DNA of 64,000 bases. It comes from Phoronis australis. Taxonomy: Eukaryota; Phoronida; Phoronidae. Both the position numbers and the translations under genes were made by a program. The DNA is taken from assembly GCA_002633005.1 (NCBI GenBank), contig NMRA01000369.1, positions 67,483-131,482 on the forward strand, given 5' to 3'. Shown piece by piece: positions 1 to 11,689 of this stretch (positions are counted from its first letter, which is position 1; every line of letters starts with the position of its first letter). The notes beneath the pieces were generated by a model. That model did no database searches and was not told where the DNA came from. It saw nothing but the letters and a program-made list of their open reading frames with translations.

Positions 1-869
1 CAGGTTTGGAAAGTGACGTATGAACGTAGCAACGGGTGACGACAATATTCGGATGTATCCGATTACCAATGTGCCTCCTAAAGCCAATTTCATTTTCTAC
101 GTGTTCGTCTGTATCATCACACTTCCGTGTGGAAATTTTCATGAAATGTGGCTATCATATTTGGACGGATTTGATTTGTTGGACGTCACTCAGTTACTAT
201 GCTTATTTGAATGTGAGAATGTTTTTAATGTCCGCTTCTCTAACGGCCAAACCTCTAGCAATCATTATGGAACTCGTCATTTGTGTTCTTTTTAGACAGA
301 GCACGTCTGCTGATTGTTTGGTACGGGTCCGACTCCCGTGACACCCCGGGCCCTTGTGGCAATTTTGATTGTTTTTACCTGTGGCTCAATTTCCATACCG
401 AGGTACTTGACAGATCTTTATGGAATTTGGCATGTGTTTCTATTCAGGCGAGTTTACCTGATGTCGATTTTGGGACAAATCCAACTCCTGTGGAGTTCCG
501 TAGTGGCAATTTGTGATTCCTTTGCTTTTGGCTGGATATCTATCCAGTACTTTGATGGAAGTTCTTGAAACTTGACAATAATTTGCTGTCACGTAGACGA
601 TAGGTAGGAACTCTCCCGTTTCAAATGGATTTGGCCAACGCTGTGCCCCATTGTTACCTTGTTTTTTGTCGTCCGTCATCCTATCTATCTAAACTATTGA
701 TGAAGGTAGTAGACTAGAAGGTGTGCATCTCTTTTGAGGAGTATTGGTGACTTCCCTCGCACCACCCAGAGGCTACTCTTGCTCGTAAGTGATCGTCTCA
801 TGTATTTGCTATGTGTACGATGCAGGCACGCTCTGCGTTGCTCTTGTTCGGTAGGGCGCCGAAGACAGC
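1..869. other. Sequence upstream of copy A, no gene recognised
   Basis: Unique to this side, with no counterpart upstream of copy B. Short open frames occur on both strands (for example 440-679 minus, with a true ATG) but show no domain, cysteine pattern or paired splice sites. Nothing further could be assigned. Confidence 0.5.
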
Positions 870-1073
870 ATATTTACGTCTCATGTATTTGCAATTGAAA
901 TAAAGAGCAGTTAGGAACCGTAGGTTAGGCCTAAATAGTGATTCCAACTCCAGCAGAAATTGGCATTTATTCATTGAAGCATCTCAAGTCACAAATTGTT
1001 AAGCTACGCTTAATTTTCCAGTGCACGTGAACGTACTAGCGAATACGGTAGCGACGCCGCTGGAAAAGAACGG

Positions 1074-4000
1074 ATGCACTTACGGGTAACTAAGAGGTGA
1101 GTATGAACCAGTGTTTGTCTGTTTATGTATGTTGTGATGTCAAAGACAACACAAAATTCTTTGAAGATTTAAAAATTTTGGGCACTACTCACGTGCACGG
1201 GACCCGTATGTTGAGAACCGGTTTGACGCCTGTTATTCTGTGTTGAGAACTGGCTTTTAAAATGTGTGACACGTGTAAGTGATTATTACCAATCTTTGTT
1301 TTATATCAGAGTTCCAATGTGTTCTGAAACCCAAAATTTAGTTGCCTCTGAAAAATGCATTAATTCGCAGTACGTTTGGCAGCAGCAGAAATACACCTCA
1401 AAGTCTGCATCTCTTCACAGCATGTCAAGAGAAGACAAAGGTGGTGATAACGCAAGCTTAACGGACAGGAGAAGAACAGGTCCTGGAAACGTCATCAAAA
1501 ATACCGGAAGCACGTCATTCTCAGTCATTCTTGGCGAAAATTCAGTTGATGTCTTTTCGGATATCTCAGATACCAATGAAATACTTAATTTGTGCCAAGG
1601 ACACTTCGACGATTTAAACCAAGAACCTGTCAGAGAAAGTATAATTGAGAAAGTGATATACATTCCTTTAGGATTAAGGGGCGTAATTAATGAAGCGTTC
1701 GATGAAGAGGAGATTTATGATGATCAGCAAATACCTTCATCTTACTGCAAGGCTGACCTTTTGACGTCACGCCAAAGAATTAGTGAAGAAGCCATCCCAG
1801 ACGTGTTGTATACGGTGGAGAATGAAACACTGCAGACCAACCCAGCTGAAGAAAGTGCTCAATCTGAAGCGGTTGCGGAGCCCTTCGACATGTCTGCCTC
1901 AAACTCACGTCCCCATGCGGCCGACTTCAATAGAGGAATGGTCATAAAAAAGACAATAGGACCATCTGGTGGTTGCATAAAACTTTTGGGAGTGGCATTG
2001 GACATCCCCTCAGGTGCACTATCAAGCAATAAAGAAATCTGCGTCGGAATTTTATGGCACAAAGAAGTTTTGCCAAAGCTGTCTAAAAAGCAGACTTTGC
2101 TAAGTCCAGTTGTTGTGTGTGAGCCCCACGCCCTACGGTTTGACAAACCAGTAACCTTAACTTTACCGCACTGCGCTCAAGACGTTCTTCTAAACTGGGA
2201 TATCACCTTGCTAAAAAGTGAAACTACGGCCAACCAAGTCACCAACTGGAAACCTCTGACGTTGGAGGACTATGATGAAAGATCATTCCACGACAGTCAC
2301 GTCATTGTCAAACTTTACCATTTTACACTGTATGCTCTGGTTGGACAGAGCAAAGAGAAGGCGTGTGCTTCTAAATGTGTCAACCTTGTGGCATTTGCTC
2401 CTCCTCTTCAACAGAGGAAGTTTTTTAAAATACGATTGTACTGTACAAACTATTACACTGAACTGAAGGAAGAAGAACAAGAACTTGAGGTAAATTTCGT
2501 TCATTTTAAGCTCAAGAAGGTTGCGAAGTCACAGTGTAACATGCAAATACAGTAGTTTGAATTAAGAACACATACTTTAATCAAGTCGCAATCTAGGTTT
2601 CAAACTGTTTGGGTTGTCAATAAATGACCGTCTCTGCAACTTAATTCTACTGAAGGCCTGTTTTGTTGCAGAATACAGTCCTAGTCCTAAGGAATGGCTG
2701 CTAAAAGTGTCATTATTAGTGGTTTAAAGAAGATAAACAGCAATGGGCCTAAACTTGTCTTCCATCACAAAAACAACTTTTGATTGACATAACGAATCCT
2801 TTCGAAATTGGTGTCAAGTTGTTTCTCAGACAAACTGGAGGTGATTTCAGGTCTTCGATAGAGCTGACAACTTGTTATTGATTGAGATCAGGCTCTTTTA
2901 TTCATGCTCATGCGATACGGAGTTCGTCCATTTCTGTAATACGTTATCATATACATTACTGCATATAGTAATCTTATGTATGAACATTACGACGTCGTAC
3001 GGAAAAGGACGAATATTGTATCGAACGAGCGTGCACCGACGACGCATGGTTTCACGGAATAACAAACTGTCATTTCTTTGCAAACCCAGAAATTACGGAT
3101 AAAGAATCAGTTGTGGTCTAAATCAAAATTTCGCTTCTTAGACGGAACGCCGGTTTAAAGTCGCTTTGGCAATGTTTGTGTTTACTTAATCTTCGTTGTC
3201 CCTGTCATGTTTTTTCTTTGCTTTTTGTCTACTTAACTTTCACCACTACCAATCACCCCTTAAAAGAAAATACAGGGATATTTTGACGTTTGGGTAAATA
3301 ACAGGAACTAAAATGACTTTTTAGGGTACCAGTTATGTATATCACGTGAATTCACTTACCATTTTATCCTGTAAATACTGTTATTGCAAAATCGCATCAG
3401 CGTCTTCCTTGCCAAAGTCCCAAGTCATTCAACCGTCAGTTCATGTATTTGAAATCAAAGTGTATAATTCGTGAAAATTCTTCAAATTGTAAATTATTAT
3501 TATTTTTACAACTGTAATCTGGCGACAGACCAAGTCCGTTTGTGCGCAGGATCGCGGAGATGGCAAACAGAGTGAATGTTATTCGAGCTATGTCGAATTG
3601 TTGCGTTCCTGGCTGTACTCGTTGACGAGATGCAAAGTCGTCGAAGTACCATTCCATCAATTCCCAATGGCAAATGCGCGGAGAAGGGAGTGGATGGTAA
3701 AGACTGGGATCGACGTCAGACTGGGGCTCCCGATTTTGCGAGTCCGACTCATGCGCGCTTATCAAAGTCATCCGGCTGGATTTCATACACAACGGCGAAA
3801 CTTCTAAGTTCACCATACTACCAAATCCAAGAACCGACGAATGGCATGAGGCATTGGTGACAATTTTGCAATATCATTATACTGAAAAAGATGGCGGTGA
3901 ATAGGCCTAAATGTGACGCCAACTTCCGCTTCCGGAAAAGCTTGATTAGATTTCGACAAATCAATTTTTTACAAAAATGGTATCTAGTTATCTAAAAAAG

Positions 4001-5293
4001 TCATTTTGGATACAATTACGTGTCCAAGCCTCCAAAAATCCAGGAATTGTCCTTTTAGTTTTGTGAGACGTCATGTAGGCCTACGCACCGAATTATGGGA
4101 TAGTGGTCACCCAAAGCAGCACTGTGTAGATGTAGGTGATCACTTCATTTTAGTAGTAGCTAAAGCACCGGTTCAGCTTATCATTGATTCGAGTCAACAG
4201 CGCACGGCGCACACGATCGCCTGCGTGACATTTCCAAGATTCGGGGGTGAGATTCGAATCCTCAAGTCCATGCCTTGGTACGCGCACGCATCGATTTTGG
4301 CGACCAATATGAATAGGTCAATGGCAGCTTCCACACGTTTCCCCTATGTTAAGCATGTATTAGCGAATACCTCAAAATTAACAGACAAGTTATACAATTA
4401 TTCCTACGTTTGTGCCACCTCAAATATACTCAATTTCTTGATATATTCAAAATTATCTCTGAATTCAGAATCCAAAATATTATATTACAGAAGGTGCGAT
4501 GTGGTGAACGGGAAATTGGAGGTAACCGACTGAACGCTACAAGTCGTCTCATCATCCGTGACAGTGGCTCCAACTTATGCTCTTCACTTGAGAGTCTCAG
4601 TCCTGGTTGGACGACTAATTCTAATCAGCTTGAAATTGACTTTGAGACAGCGTGGCACGGATATCTGCCAAGCTGTGAATTTATTTTAAAGCCAGATGGT
4701 CTCAGAGACGAAATAGCATGTGACCTAAAAACTTTCCAGTTGGACCGACCCGAGAAAGCCAGTATTATATCTGTTGCAGAACAAACGAAGCATGTAAGTA
4801 TACAAGAGTTATAACGTGGTAAATCCCTCCACACGGGATCGAGCTGTTTCGGATGAGGTGTTGGCTATCTTTTAGGACAATATCAAAGCCTTTCAAAACT
4901 CGATTTCACCGAGTTCCGCCGCATATACTAACAGCTTCTTATTTAATTTGAACTTTCCTCGTCTTGTAAAATTTTGCTTTTCAAGGACAAAAATGGGGAT
5001 ACCCGCATAAATATATGTGTTTCTACGTAAAATATGATTATAGGTGGGTACCTGTCAGTAAAAGTTGATCAGCGAAGTATCTCTTTGTAACTGAGTACAA
5101 CAAATTCGGGATGGGTCTATCTATAAACTGGACCCGCCGTGACGGGTCCAGTTATATTTATATAGCATGACCCGCAGTGATGGGTCTGGACCTGTCGTGA
5201 CGGTTCCAATTATAAACTGGACCCGTCGTGATGGGTCGAGTTATATTTATATAGATAGACCCATCAAGGTTGACCACGTCGTGATAAGTCCAG

Positions 5294-5353
<60 letters not shown>

Positions 5354-5871
5354 NTTGTTCTGTAATCTTGTCAATCCCTGTGTTCTTAAACTCTAAATTA
5401 TTGGCAAAGCGCGACTCAGAAGGTTTTGCTGCTGCATGAGATAGGACAATGGGAATTTTCTCAAAAATGTTTATTCAGTTGAGCTCAACTTACTGGATAC
5501 TTGTTAATTTGTAAACTGTGCACTTCAGAACTACATCCCTGAGTTTTGGAACATCTAACTTAACGTTTCAGAATCTTTTTGGCGAGAGGCATCTGACAAC
5601 ATTCCCATACGAGCTATGTCGGTTTCTCATGGTTCATCTTGACGTATCCAACCCGTTGCATCGTGATTGGCGCGCTGTCGCTGAACACTTACGCATGGAC
5701 ACAGCCTTGGTAACGTGGGTGGAACAGCGACAGCAGAGCCCTACTATGTTCATACTCCAAGAATGGGAGAAACAAAGGCGATCGTTGGAGAGCTTCTACG
5801 AATTTATGAAAAATCTAGATAGGCAAGATGTGGCATCGGAAGTTATGAAGTATCTTGCATCTGGACAGTGA
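1074..5871 (+). CDS. UNC5-like ZU5-UPA-death domain protein, copy A
   Basis: Four coding exons joined at GT-AG sites in consistent phase: 1074-1096, 1310-2489, 4491-4793, 5572-5871 (601 aa). The 23-nt first exon (MHLRVTK) ends at GTGAGT and enters exon 2 in frame; without it the first ATG would be 1317. Residues about 1-215 are acidic, low-complexity and lack a signal peptide or membrane segment. A ZU5 domain follows (about 218-350; TLLSPVVVCEP and TLTLPHCA match the netrin-receptor ZU5). A UPA domain spans the exon 2/3 junction (about 370-502; RDSGSNLC, LSPGW). The last exon is a death domain (DWRAVAEHLRMD, then ILQEWEKQR). This is the cytoplasmic module of UNC5 without its Ig/TSP ectodomain, the arrangement of vertebrate UNC5CL, an NF-kB/JNK-activating adaptor. 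Orthology to UNC5CL rather than an independent family is not settled. Intron 2 carries a THAP relic and intron 3 a (TA)n tract and an assembly scar. Confidence 0.88.
3590..3720 (+). pseudogene. THAP-domain relic in intron 2 of UNC5-like copy A
   Basis: Reads MSNCCVPGCTR, then after a stop and frame change VPFHQFPMANARRREWMVKTG. This is the start of a THAP zinc finger (CCVPGC, V-x-FH-x-FP, R-x-x-W). The later C-x2-H half was not found. It is probably an old transposase fragment. The same relic is in copy B, so it predates the duplication. Confidence 0.55.
5101..5353. repeat. Palindromic GACCCGTCGTGACGGGTC-type repeats followed by (TA)n
   Basis: Several imperfect copies of a dyad of the form ACCCGTCGTGATGGGTC alternate with TATATTTATATAG, then run into about 60 bp of pure TA (5294-5353) ending at a single N. 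Copy B has the same repeats (34141-34305) running into the 292-N gap. The inverted repeats and TA tract are likely what broke the assembly here. Confidence 0.85.
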
Positions 5872-6424
5872 TCGGCAAATGATCAACCTGGAACAGCGAA
5901 GTAGGATTTGCCGCAGCCATCTGCTTGTTGTCTGTTACACAACTTACAGTGTATTATGTTATAGACTGGATCCACCCGTTATACTCAAATGTCGGATAGA
6001 TGGCACTTAAGTTGTTTTTGTCAGAAACTGAATTCGCTCCACTGTTCTCAGTTTTGATTTGAAAAGTGATGTTTGATCATGGTTTGCGTTGAAACAGCAC
6101 TCATAAAAACTACCCTTTCAGCGTTCTATCGCCGAATATTCTGGAAGGATTGTTTAAAATCTTCTTCAACAAATAACCTGAGAAGAATGTTTGTCAAAAT
6201 TTAGTTGGGTTACTGTACGAGAGGCAAACACTCTAATTACAGTAGGAAACCAAGCTTAAAATCCAGTTGTCTAGCCACTGGTGGAGATTGTCCCACAACT
6301 CTTTAGTTAATTTCATGTTTAATGTTCAATTTAGACGATTTTAAATAAGGCTTTTGGTATCAATGCAATTCCTGATCAAGGCTGGTGTCAAAGTCTAAGA
6401 ATTCAGCTTGTTCCCTTCCTGAGG

Positions 6425-6545
6425 CATGGGCGGCGCAGCATAGGGGTCAGTGCTACGCCGCCCATGGTCTATAGGCGGTGCACCACAGGGGGGCTGAAGG
6501 GGCTTTAGCCCCCCCATCACTTTTCTCAGTGCTGCGCCGCCCATG
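6425..6545. mobile_element. Short GC-rich inverted-repeat element (MITE-like), copy A
   Basis: Terminal inverted repeats CATGGGCGGCGCAGCA and TGCTGCGCCGCCCATG, with internal GGGGGGCTGAAGGGGC / GCCCCC pairing. No coding capacity. The same element is at 35859-35979 in copy B. Confidence 0.6.
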
Positions 6546-6754
6546 TGAGGGAGAGTTGGGAATTTAGTTCCCCTGTTTTGGTCTTGGCAAACTGCACGAG
6601 TTTTTGGCCTCGCTGTAAGATTGGGTTAAGCGTAAATGCAACTTCGATTTAAATTTGAATCTTAATGACGTGAAGGAAAGATTTAGTCTTCGCACACGCC
6701 ACATGTTGGTCACAGTTCGAGACATGTAATTAAGTCTGTAATTAAGATCCATGT

Positions 6755-6812
6755 CTCGACCGGGACTCGAAGCCAACTAAAGACTTTCTACTTACCGTGC
6801 AGGCCATCTTGT
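6755..6812 (-). repeat. tRNA-derived SINE head-like sequence
   Basis: On the minus strand an A-box-like TGGCCTGCACGG (6795-6806) is followed about 20 bases later by a B-box-like GGCTTCGAGTCCC (6762-6774). The spacing suits a tRNA-derived promoter. It lacks a clean acceptor stem, so it is more likely a SINE relic than a tRNA gene. Also present in copy B near 36189-36246. Confidence 0.4.
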
Positions 6813-7502
6813 CCACTGATGTATCCGGGCAATTGGTCAATTATAGAAGTCCTACCAAACTTAATCGGAGACATCTTTCCCTTCTTACTTGAGAGTAAAT
6901 ATTCATGTAAGATTAACAAACCTTACACGTAAGAAGACTGATATTCTTACTTATACCATATCAACGCGCGCTAAGTCGTGACAAATAGAATCATACACCA
7001 CTGACGTGATGTTTGGTACACTACAGGATGGATAAAGAAAAATTGTCCATTGTACGATGCTTGTTTGCTGAAATACGATTATTCTTTTTTGAAACTATTT
7101 GACTAGTTCAAAATTAACATTTCATTTTCATCAAAAAAGCAATGTGGAAATAAGTTAGACTTCTTAAGCCAACGACTGAACCAGTCGTCGTTTCCAAAGT
7201 GTATGAATGTGACATGTGAATGAAAATACCCTAGTTTCAATATATTATTTGTATTATATACACTGGGCGTAGTGTGTTGCATTATGGCTAGGGTACATCC
7301 ATGGAATAAGATACTAAAAAGAGATCTGATTCGAAAGCCTTGATTGGTCCAGAGATTGTTCAACTGCCGTAAGACAGTCTCATTGTTTTCTTGCTACCAA
7401 TTGGCTGTATTTGTGTGTTCAAACTAAGCAAAATGTACAGCTAATTGAATGCCTGGGCAAAGTGGGCAATGAGCCGAGTTCTCAGTAGATCTTGACTGTC
7501 AC

Positions 7503-8105
7503 AGGCACCTTTAATCAACCCTCGACGATAAAATGTAATAAGGAGGCAACATTTACGGCAAAGCGGATAGTGACCGAAATGACAGTACAGGCAGAGTAAA
7601 CTGGTGGAACAGCTAACACTATAATGTTATTGTTTACTCTCTAACCGGCCACAAGGCAAGTACAATAATTAATCCACATACAAGCATAATGATTTGGACA
7701 AATGGAAGGAAATTGGATAGTGAATTTGAAATGTTGACCTGTTTTTCTGGTAACCAATCAGCGTGCTCCGGGAGTAGATTAAGGATAATGTTACTGTTTT
7801 TAGCATTCTGGTGATGTCAGAGCATGCGCATTAGTTGACGCCAATGGATCATTTCGGTGGACTAGCTACGCTTTGCCGTGGATGTTGTCGATTGAATTAG
7901 GAAAATTTGGAGGTATTTATTGGTTTCGATGTCAGCAAATGTAACTAGTGAACGTGCTGCAGTCGCAGGTAAAATGTGACTTAAAGTACTCCCAGATTTG
8001 ACAAGCTTCGAGTTATTCCGGAAGTGCCGGGCGGCCATATTGGATAGTAATTGTATTTACCTTTTTCCATTATAGTATATCATCGAGGGCTAATTAAAGG
8101 TGCCT
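7503..8105. mobile_element. MITE-like element with AGGCACCTTTAAT inverted ends, copy A
   Basis: The left end (AGGCACCTTTAATCAACCCTC) and the right end (GAGGGCTAATTAAAGGTGCCT) are inverted repeats. Further inside, CGGCAAAGCGGATAGTGACC at the left pairs loosely with the region around 7838-7885. No open frame of note. In copy B it spans about 36933-37547, with a few indels. Confidence 0.55.
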
Positions 8106-8521
8106 GTGCTTGAGTTGACCAATAGGCCTGTTGGAAACGAGGAATGACGTTCTTTACTACTTCGAAACGAGAGGTGCGCACTGCTTAAAGGCGAAGGCAA
8201 CCTTTTTCCATGGCATTTTGAGCTAAAATAAGGTTGGTTGGTTATCCTAGACATATTTTCCACTTAATTACAGCTTTTCGTAATTTTATAAATTACTCGT
8301 CCGCTACTCCGGAAGTGACGTTTTAGAAGGCAAGCGTTTCCCGCCACTTGGTTTTGCGTTGACTTTACCGTGCGAATCTGTCTATTCTACTTTTGTTTTG
8401 TGCTGTTTTTCAACAATTGTGGCCACCACTTTCCATCGGCGAGTATTCTGCGGCAAGATAGGTTAGTAGAGAACTTAACTACGTTGGATTTAGGGATTGT
8501 TTAGTGTGCTGTAAGCTGAAA

Positions 8522-8905
8522 ATGGCTGGAGTCGGTGACCCGTACCACAGTGACAGTAGTGTGAGTAACGGAGACCTTGTTCACAGCAGTGGTGGCGAGG
8601 AATTTTTTCACGGACATTCAGTGGGTGGGTACATGTTTGAGCCCAAGTATGACGAGGCAGAGTACGCACAGGCACAGGCAGCTGTTGAGAGAAACGAGGC
8701 GGCTACTGAGGATAGACGTGGTGACACATCTTGGTGCAAATGCACTGTGTGCGTTGTTATGCCTACATCAATGGAATGCTTGGGCTGTTCAGAGTTCGAC
8801 GAGGTTAAGCCACTACTGGACATGGTTAAGTGGACTTCCGGCATACCACGGACAGAAGAACAACTGTCCCACTTTCCAGAGTGTCTCGCGACACACTCCC
8901 ACTGA
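8522..8905 (+). pseudogene. P2X7 cytosolic-domain-like ORF inside the Kolobok-like element
   Basis: An ATG at 8522 opens a frame of about 127 codons. An acidic Ser/Gly-rich start leads to RRGDTSWCKCTVCVVMPTS and MECLGCSEF. This WC-x-C-x2-C-x2-MPT-x3-EC-x2-C pattern is typical of the P2X7 intracellular-domain family that occurs in many invertebrate repeat-borne genes. The last residues overlap the antisense transposase remnant, so the natural C-terminus was probably lost in an internal deletion. Confidence 0.5.
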
Positions 8906-9709
8906 ATGGTAACCTGAGCACCCAAACTGCTTAAATCGTGCCGTGTGACTCCCTGGCAACACACCTGGCACCTTATAAATAGCTCCAACACTTTAGACAA
9001 GTCCACAATAAACTTATCAAAGTTTGGCTCACCGATCTGTTCACTGGACGAAGAACTGTCCTCTTCACTGGGTGTCGAACTGAGCCTGTAATCACTCCCA
9101 CCAATCAATATCGCTGCAGGGCTGCTTAGAGGCTGTGTCCCAGATCTAATGCCTCTTGGCGCTCTCTGGGTTATGTATATTCATTGTATTCTGAAGATTT
9201 CGTAATAAACATTAAAAAAGGCTCTGGGCTGGAGAAAACAGCACAGGGCGAATCACTACTGGTTTCAGGAATTGCACGCTCTGGGGTACGTTCGGAGGCA
9301 GGGGTGACAGTAGAGGAAGTGCCTACACTGGCTCCAGTCACTGTACTGGCCACAGCTCGCGAGGCTTCTCGCTTCAAAAACGCACTTCTCGGGGGTGGCG
9401 ACGGGGCACTGCCGGGAATCAACACAGACGGAATGGCATCCTTCTTCAGACGTTGTTTCGCAGGGACCTTCACCAGTTCAGCGTACAAATACCTTTTGTA
9501 ATCGGACGGCAGAAAGTGCTTGCCACACACACGGTTAATTCTCCACTGCTTTGTACGTTGCGTGGACCGGTAACGCTGCGTTCTTCACACGAACGAGTCA
9601 AGTACGGCGAAGTGTGTCATCCATCGGAAAGCGATGCAAAGGTACTCCCAATTAAAACGTGCGTGAGCCGATAATTAGTACATCCTGGTACGCAGCAACA
9701 GTGTGGCAT
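8850..9709 (-). pseudogene. Broken THAP-domain transposase remnant inside the Kolobok-like element
   Basis: Reading from 9709 down: MPHCCCVPGCTNYRLT, a frame change, VPLHRFPMDDTLRRT, a stop, a further shift, then RINRVCGKHFLPSDY and LKKDAIPSVL. Together these give the C2CH THAP finger (C, C, W region lost, C-x2-H) in at least three frames. After a Ser/Thr/Pro linker ending near 9171, another open stretch has NFDKFIVDLSKVLELFIRC and a QVC motif, followed near 8860 by HSGKWDSC. It resembles the conserved block that follows THAP in invertebrate transposase-like proteins. No complete catalytic core remains. Confidence 0.6.
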
Positions 9710-9978
9710 GTTGACTGACTAGTAAATGAAAGCAAACGACGACGGAACTTAACACAGCCGAGGTAGAACAATGACTGACTCGGCAGCTCTCACAGTCAGA
9801 CCATATGAAAACCAAGTGGCGGGAAATGCTTGCCTCCTAAAACGTCACTTCCGGAGTAACGGACGAGTAATTAATAAAATTACGAAAAGCTGTAATTAAG
9901 TGGAAAATATGTCTAGGATAACCAATCAACCTTATTTTAGCTCAAAATGACATAGAAAAAGGTTGCCTTCGCCTTTAA

Positions 9979-11270
9979 GGCTCCCAGACGAACTGTTCCC
10001 TCAAGCACACAAAGTAGGCCTTAGAAATATTTTTACGAGAAAATAAAATTGTAAAGAAAAAACTTGCCTTTGAATATGTTTGCACAGTCAATTTATTGAT
10101 TGTAAAACAAAAGTATAAAATTAAACTACACAAAACACATAGCGAAGTTCACCAGTCGGATACTTACAAGAAACTGACAACGCGAAAAAACATTAAAATC
10201 AAGCATGAAGCGATCTAATGATAGGGTTACATAATCTACTACAACACACAATCTACCATACACATAATCTACTACACACGGGTGTTCACAAACGCCTAAC
10301 AGGGAAAAAATGTACAGCACTTCATACACATGAGAGCACATTTGTAGAACTAGCTTAAGTGTACCCATTTTCGACACCTTTCCACATTATTTTGCACTTC
10401 CAAATAAATTCTGTTGTATTTCTGGAAAGCTTGCCTGGGCTTTCGGATGGTGTCACCTAACAGAAAATCGATCAAGATCAAAATTTTACGATCGATAGAA
10501 GACGACACAATTAGTTCACGAAAGCACGTCTCTAGAAATCTTTGGGATTTCCTGACACGTAGTAATCAAGTAAATTATATTTAAAAAATCCAATATTATT
10601 TAATGTACGTTTCCCCAAATATTCAAAGTGGAAACTCCTCAGTCGCCTGCTTCAAAAACAAGATTTGGCGCACGTGAGATCCAGTAGACAAGACGGCAAG
10701 CCCACAATTCAAGCTGCAAGCCTCCGAAACTTGAACGGAATTCAATTAATAGATACATTTTAAGACCCTGAAATAAATACTTATTCAACAATGTAAGGGT
10801 GTCGATCGCAGGTACACTGTTGCTACTTATGACGGGAATTTTAGAGGAATTATTTAAATAATATTGTTAAAGTAGGATAAAATGAACAATAACGATGTTG
10901 ATGCTGATTGATAGAGTGAACTTAAGTACTGATTGAGACATCCTTATTGCAAACAACAAATTGAACAATTATGAACATTCAATAATTGCATAAGAGAATA
11001 TATCAAAACGGTAGGGCGACAAATTGTTCGTTTTTGCACAGTTTATCATGGCCGGTTTCGCCTACTTCGGCCGAATCGCCTTACATGAACGTACAATCAT
11101 GTAATTGTGCTGATTTTTGACACTAATGCTGCTTCTGTAGAGAGGACATCTTTGTGACGTCAAAAGCATCCATGCGACATGTATTAGGCAATCTAAGTTA
11201 CCTTGCTCGTCACAGGCCTACTCTGAAGCTAGCCATAGAGATTCCTTGAACAAATCGGGCGAGAAAAAAT
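9979..11270. other. Intergenic stretch of copy A, no gene recognised
   Basis: Downstream of the Kolobok-like insertion. AT-rich, collinear with 37629-40130 of copy B except for the B-only insertion at 38484-39738. No domain, tRNA or paired splice sites were seen. Confidence 0.5.
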
Positions 11271-11382
11271 GCACGCCTAATTTAGTGGGTCCTTGGTTCA
11301 GTCATTTGAGCTTCGCCAGCTCAACCAGAGGACAAGCGGATAAGAGGAGCGTTTCGCCTCAATCCGAGAAGCAGAATGTCCC

Positions 11383-11390
11383 TATATAAG
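11383..11390 (+). promoter_or_regulatory. TATA-box-like TATATAAG ahead of the 85-bp array, copy A
   Basis: CCTATATAAG stands about 300 bp before a degenerate tandem array and is kept in copy B at 40254-40261. A short open frame follows but has no ATG-supported product. It could drive a non-coding transcript. Confidence 0.3.
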
Positions 11391-11689
11391 ACATGTGTCG
11401 GTTGTCAAAGTTGCAGGGAAGGCCATTTTGCCAATCACTTCCCTCATGGGACAATTCCTGCTGCAACTTTCGGTGACCAAATGGTCATTGTGGTACGCCA
11501 GCCTGGCTGACGTTCATTGTCCTGTGCTTGGACTTTTTCATTTGTCGCAGCTCCGATGTAATACATTTAAGCGACTGGCAATGAGCATGAGAGACAACGT
11601 TTCTATTGTAAGGTAACAATTGGCAGACCGTCTGCCTCGATCATTTCAGTCAAAGTAGCGCCGCTGAGAAGACCCTTGTTATGGGGAAA

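Larger units (their letters stand above)
8189..9974. mobile_element. Internally deleted Kolobok-like DNA transposon with TTAA target duplication
   Basis: 1786 bp bounded by about 167-bp terminal inverted repeats (8189-8355 and 9808-9974, starting AGGCGAAGGCAACC, about 95% identical). They are flanked by TTAA at 8185-8188 and 9975-9978. Copy B shows the empty site with a single TTAA (37625-37628), which proves insertion after the copies separated. Inside are two convergent gene remnants: a plus-strand P2X7-type zinc-binding fragment, and a minus-strand THAP-transposase fragment meeting it near 8850-8905. THAP plus TTAA points to the Kolobok superfamily. Confidence 0.85.

Noticed and set aside
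1266-2555. Single open frame of 429 codons as the whole gene
   Set aside because: It would start at GTG and run past a good splice donor at 2490. The spliced model adds the rest of UPA and the death domain in phase.
4006-4533. Long open frame in intron 2 of the UNC5-like gene
   Set aside because: No ATG at its nominal start, broken by indels in copy B, no domain, and it overlaps the real exon 3 in another frame.
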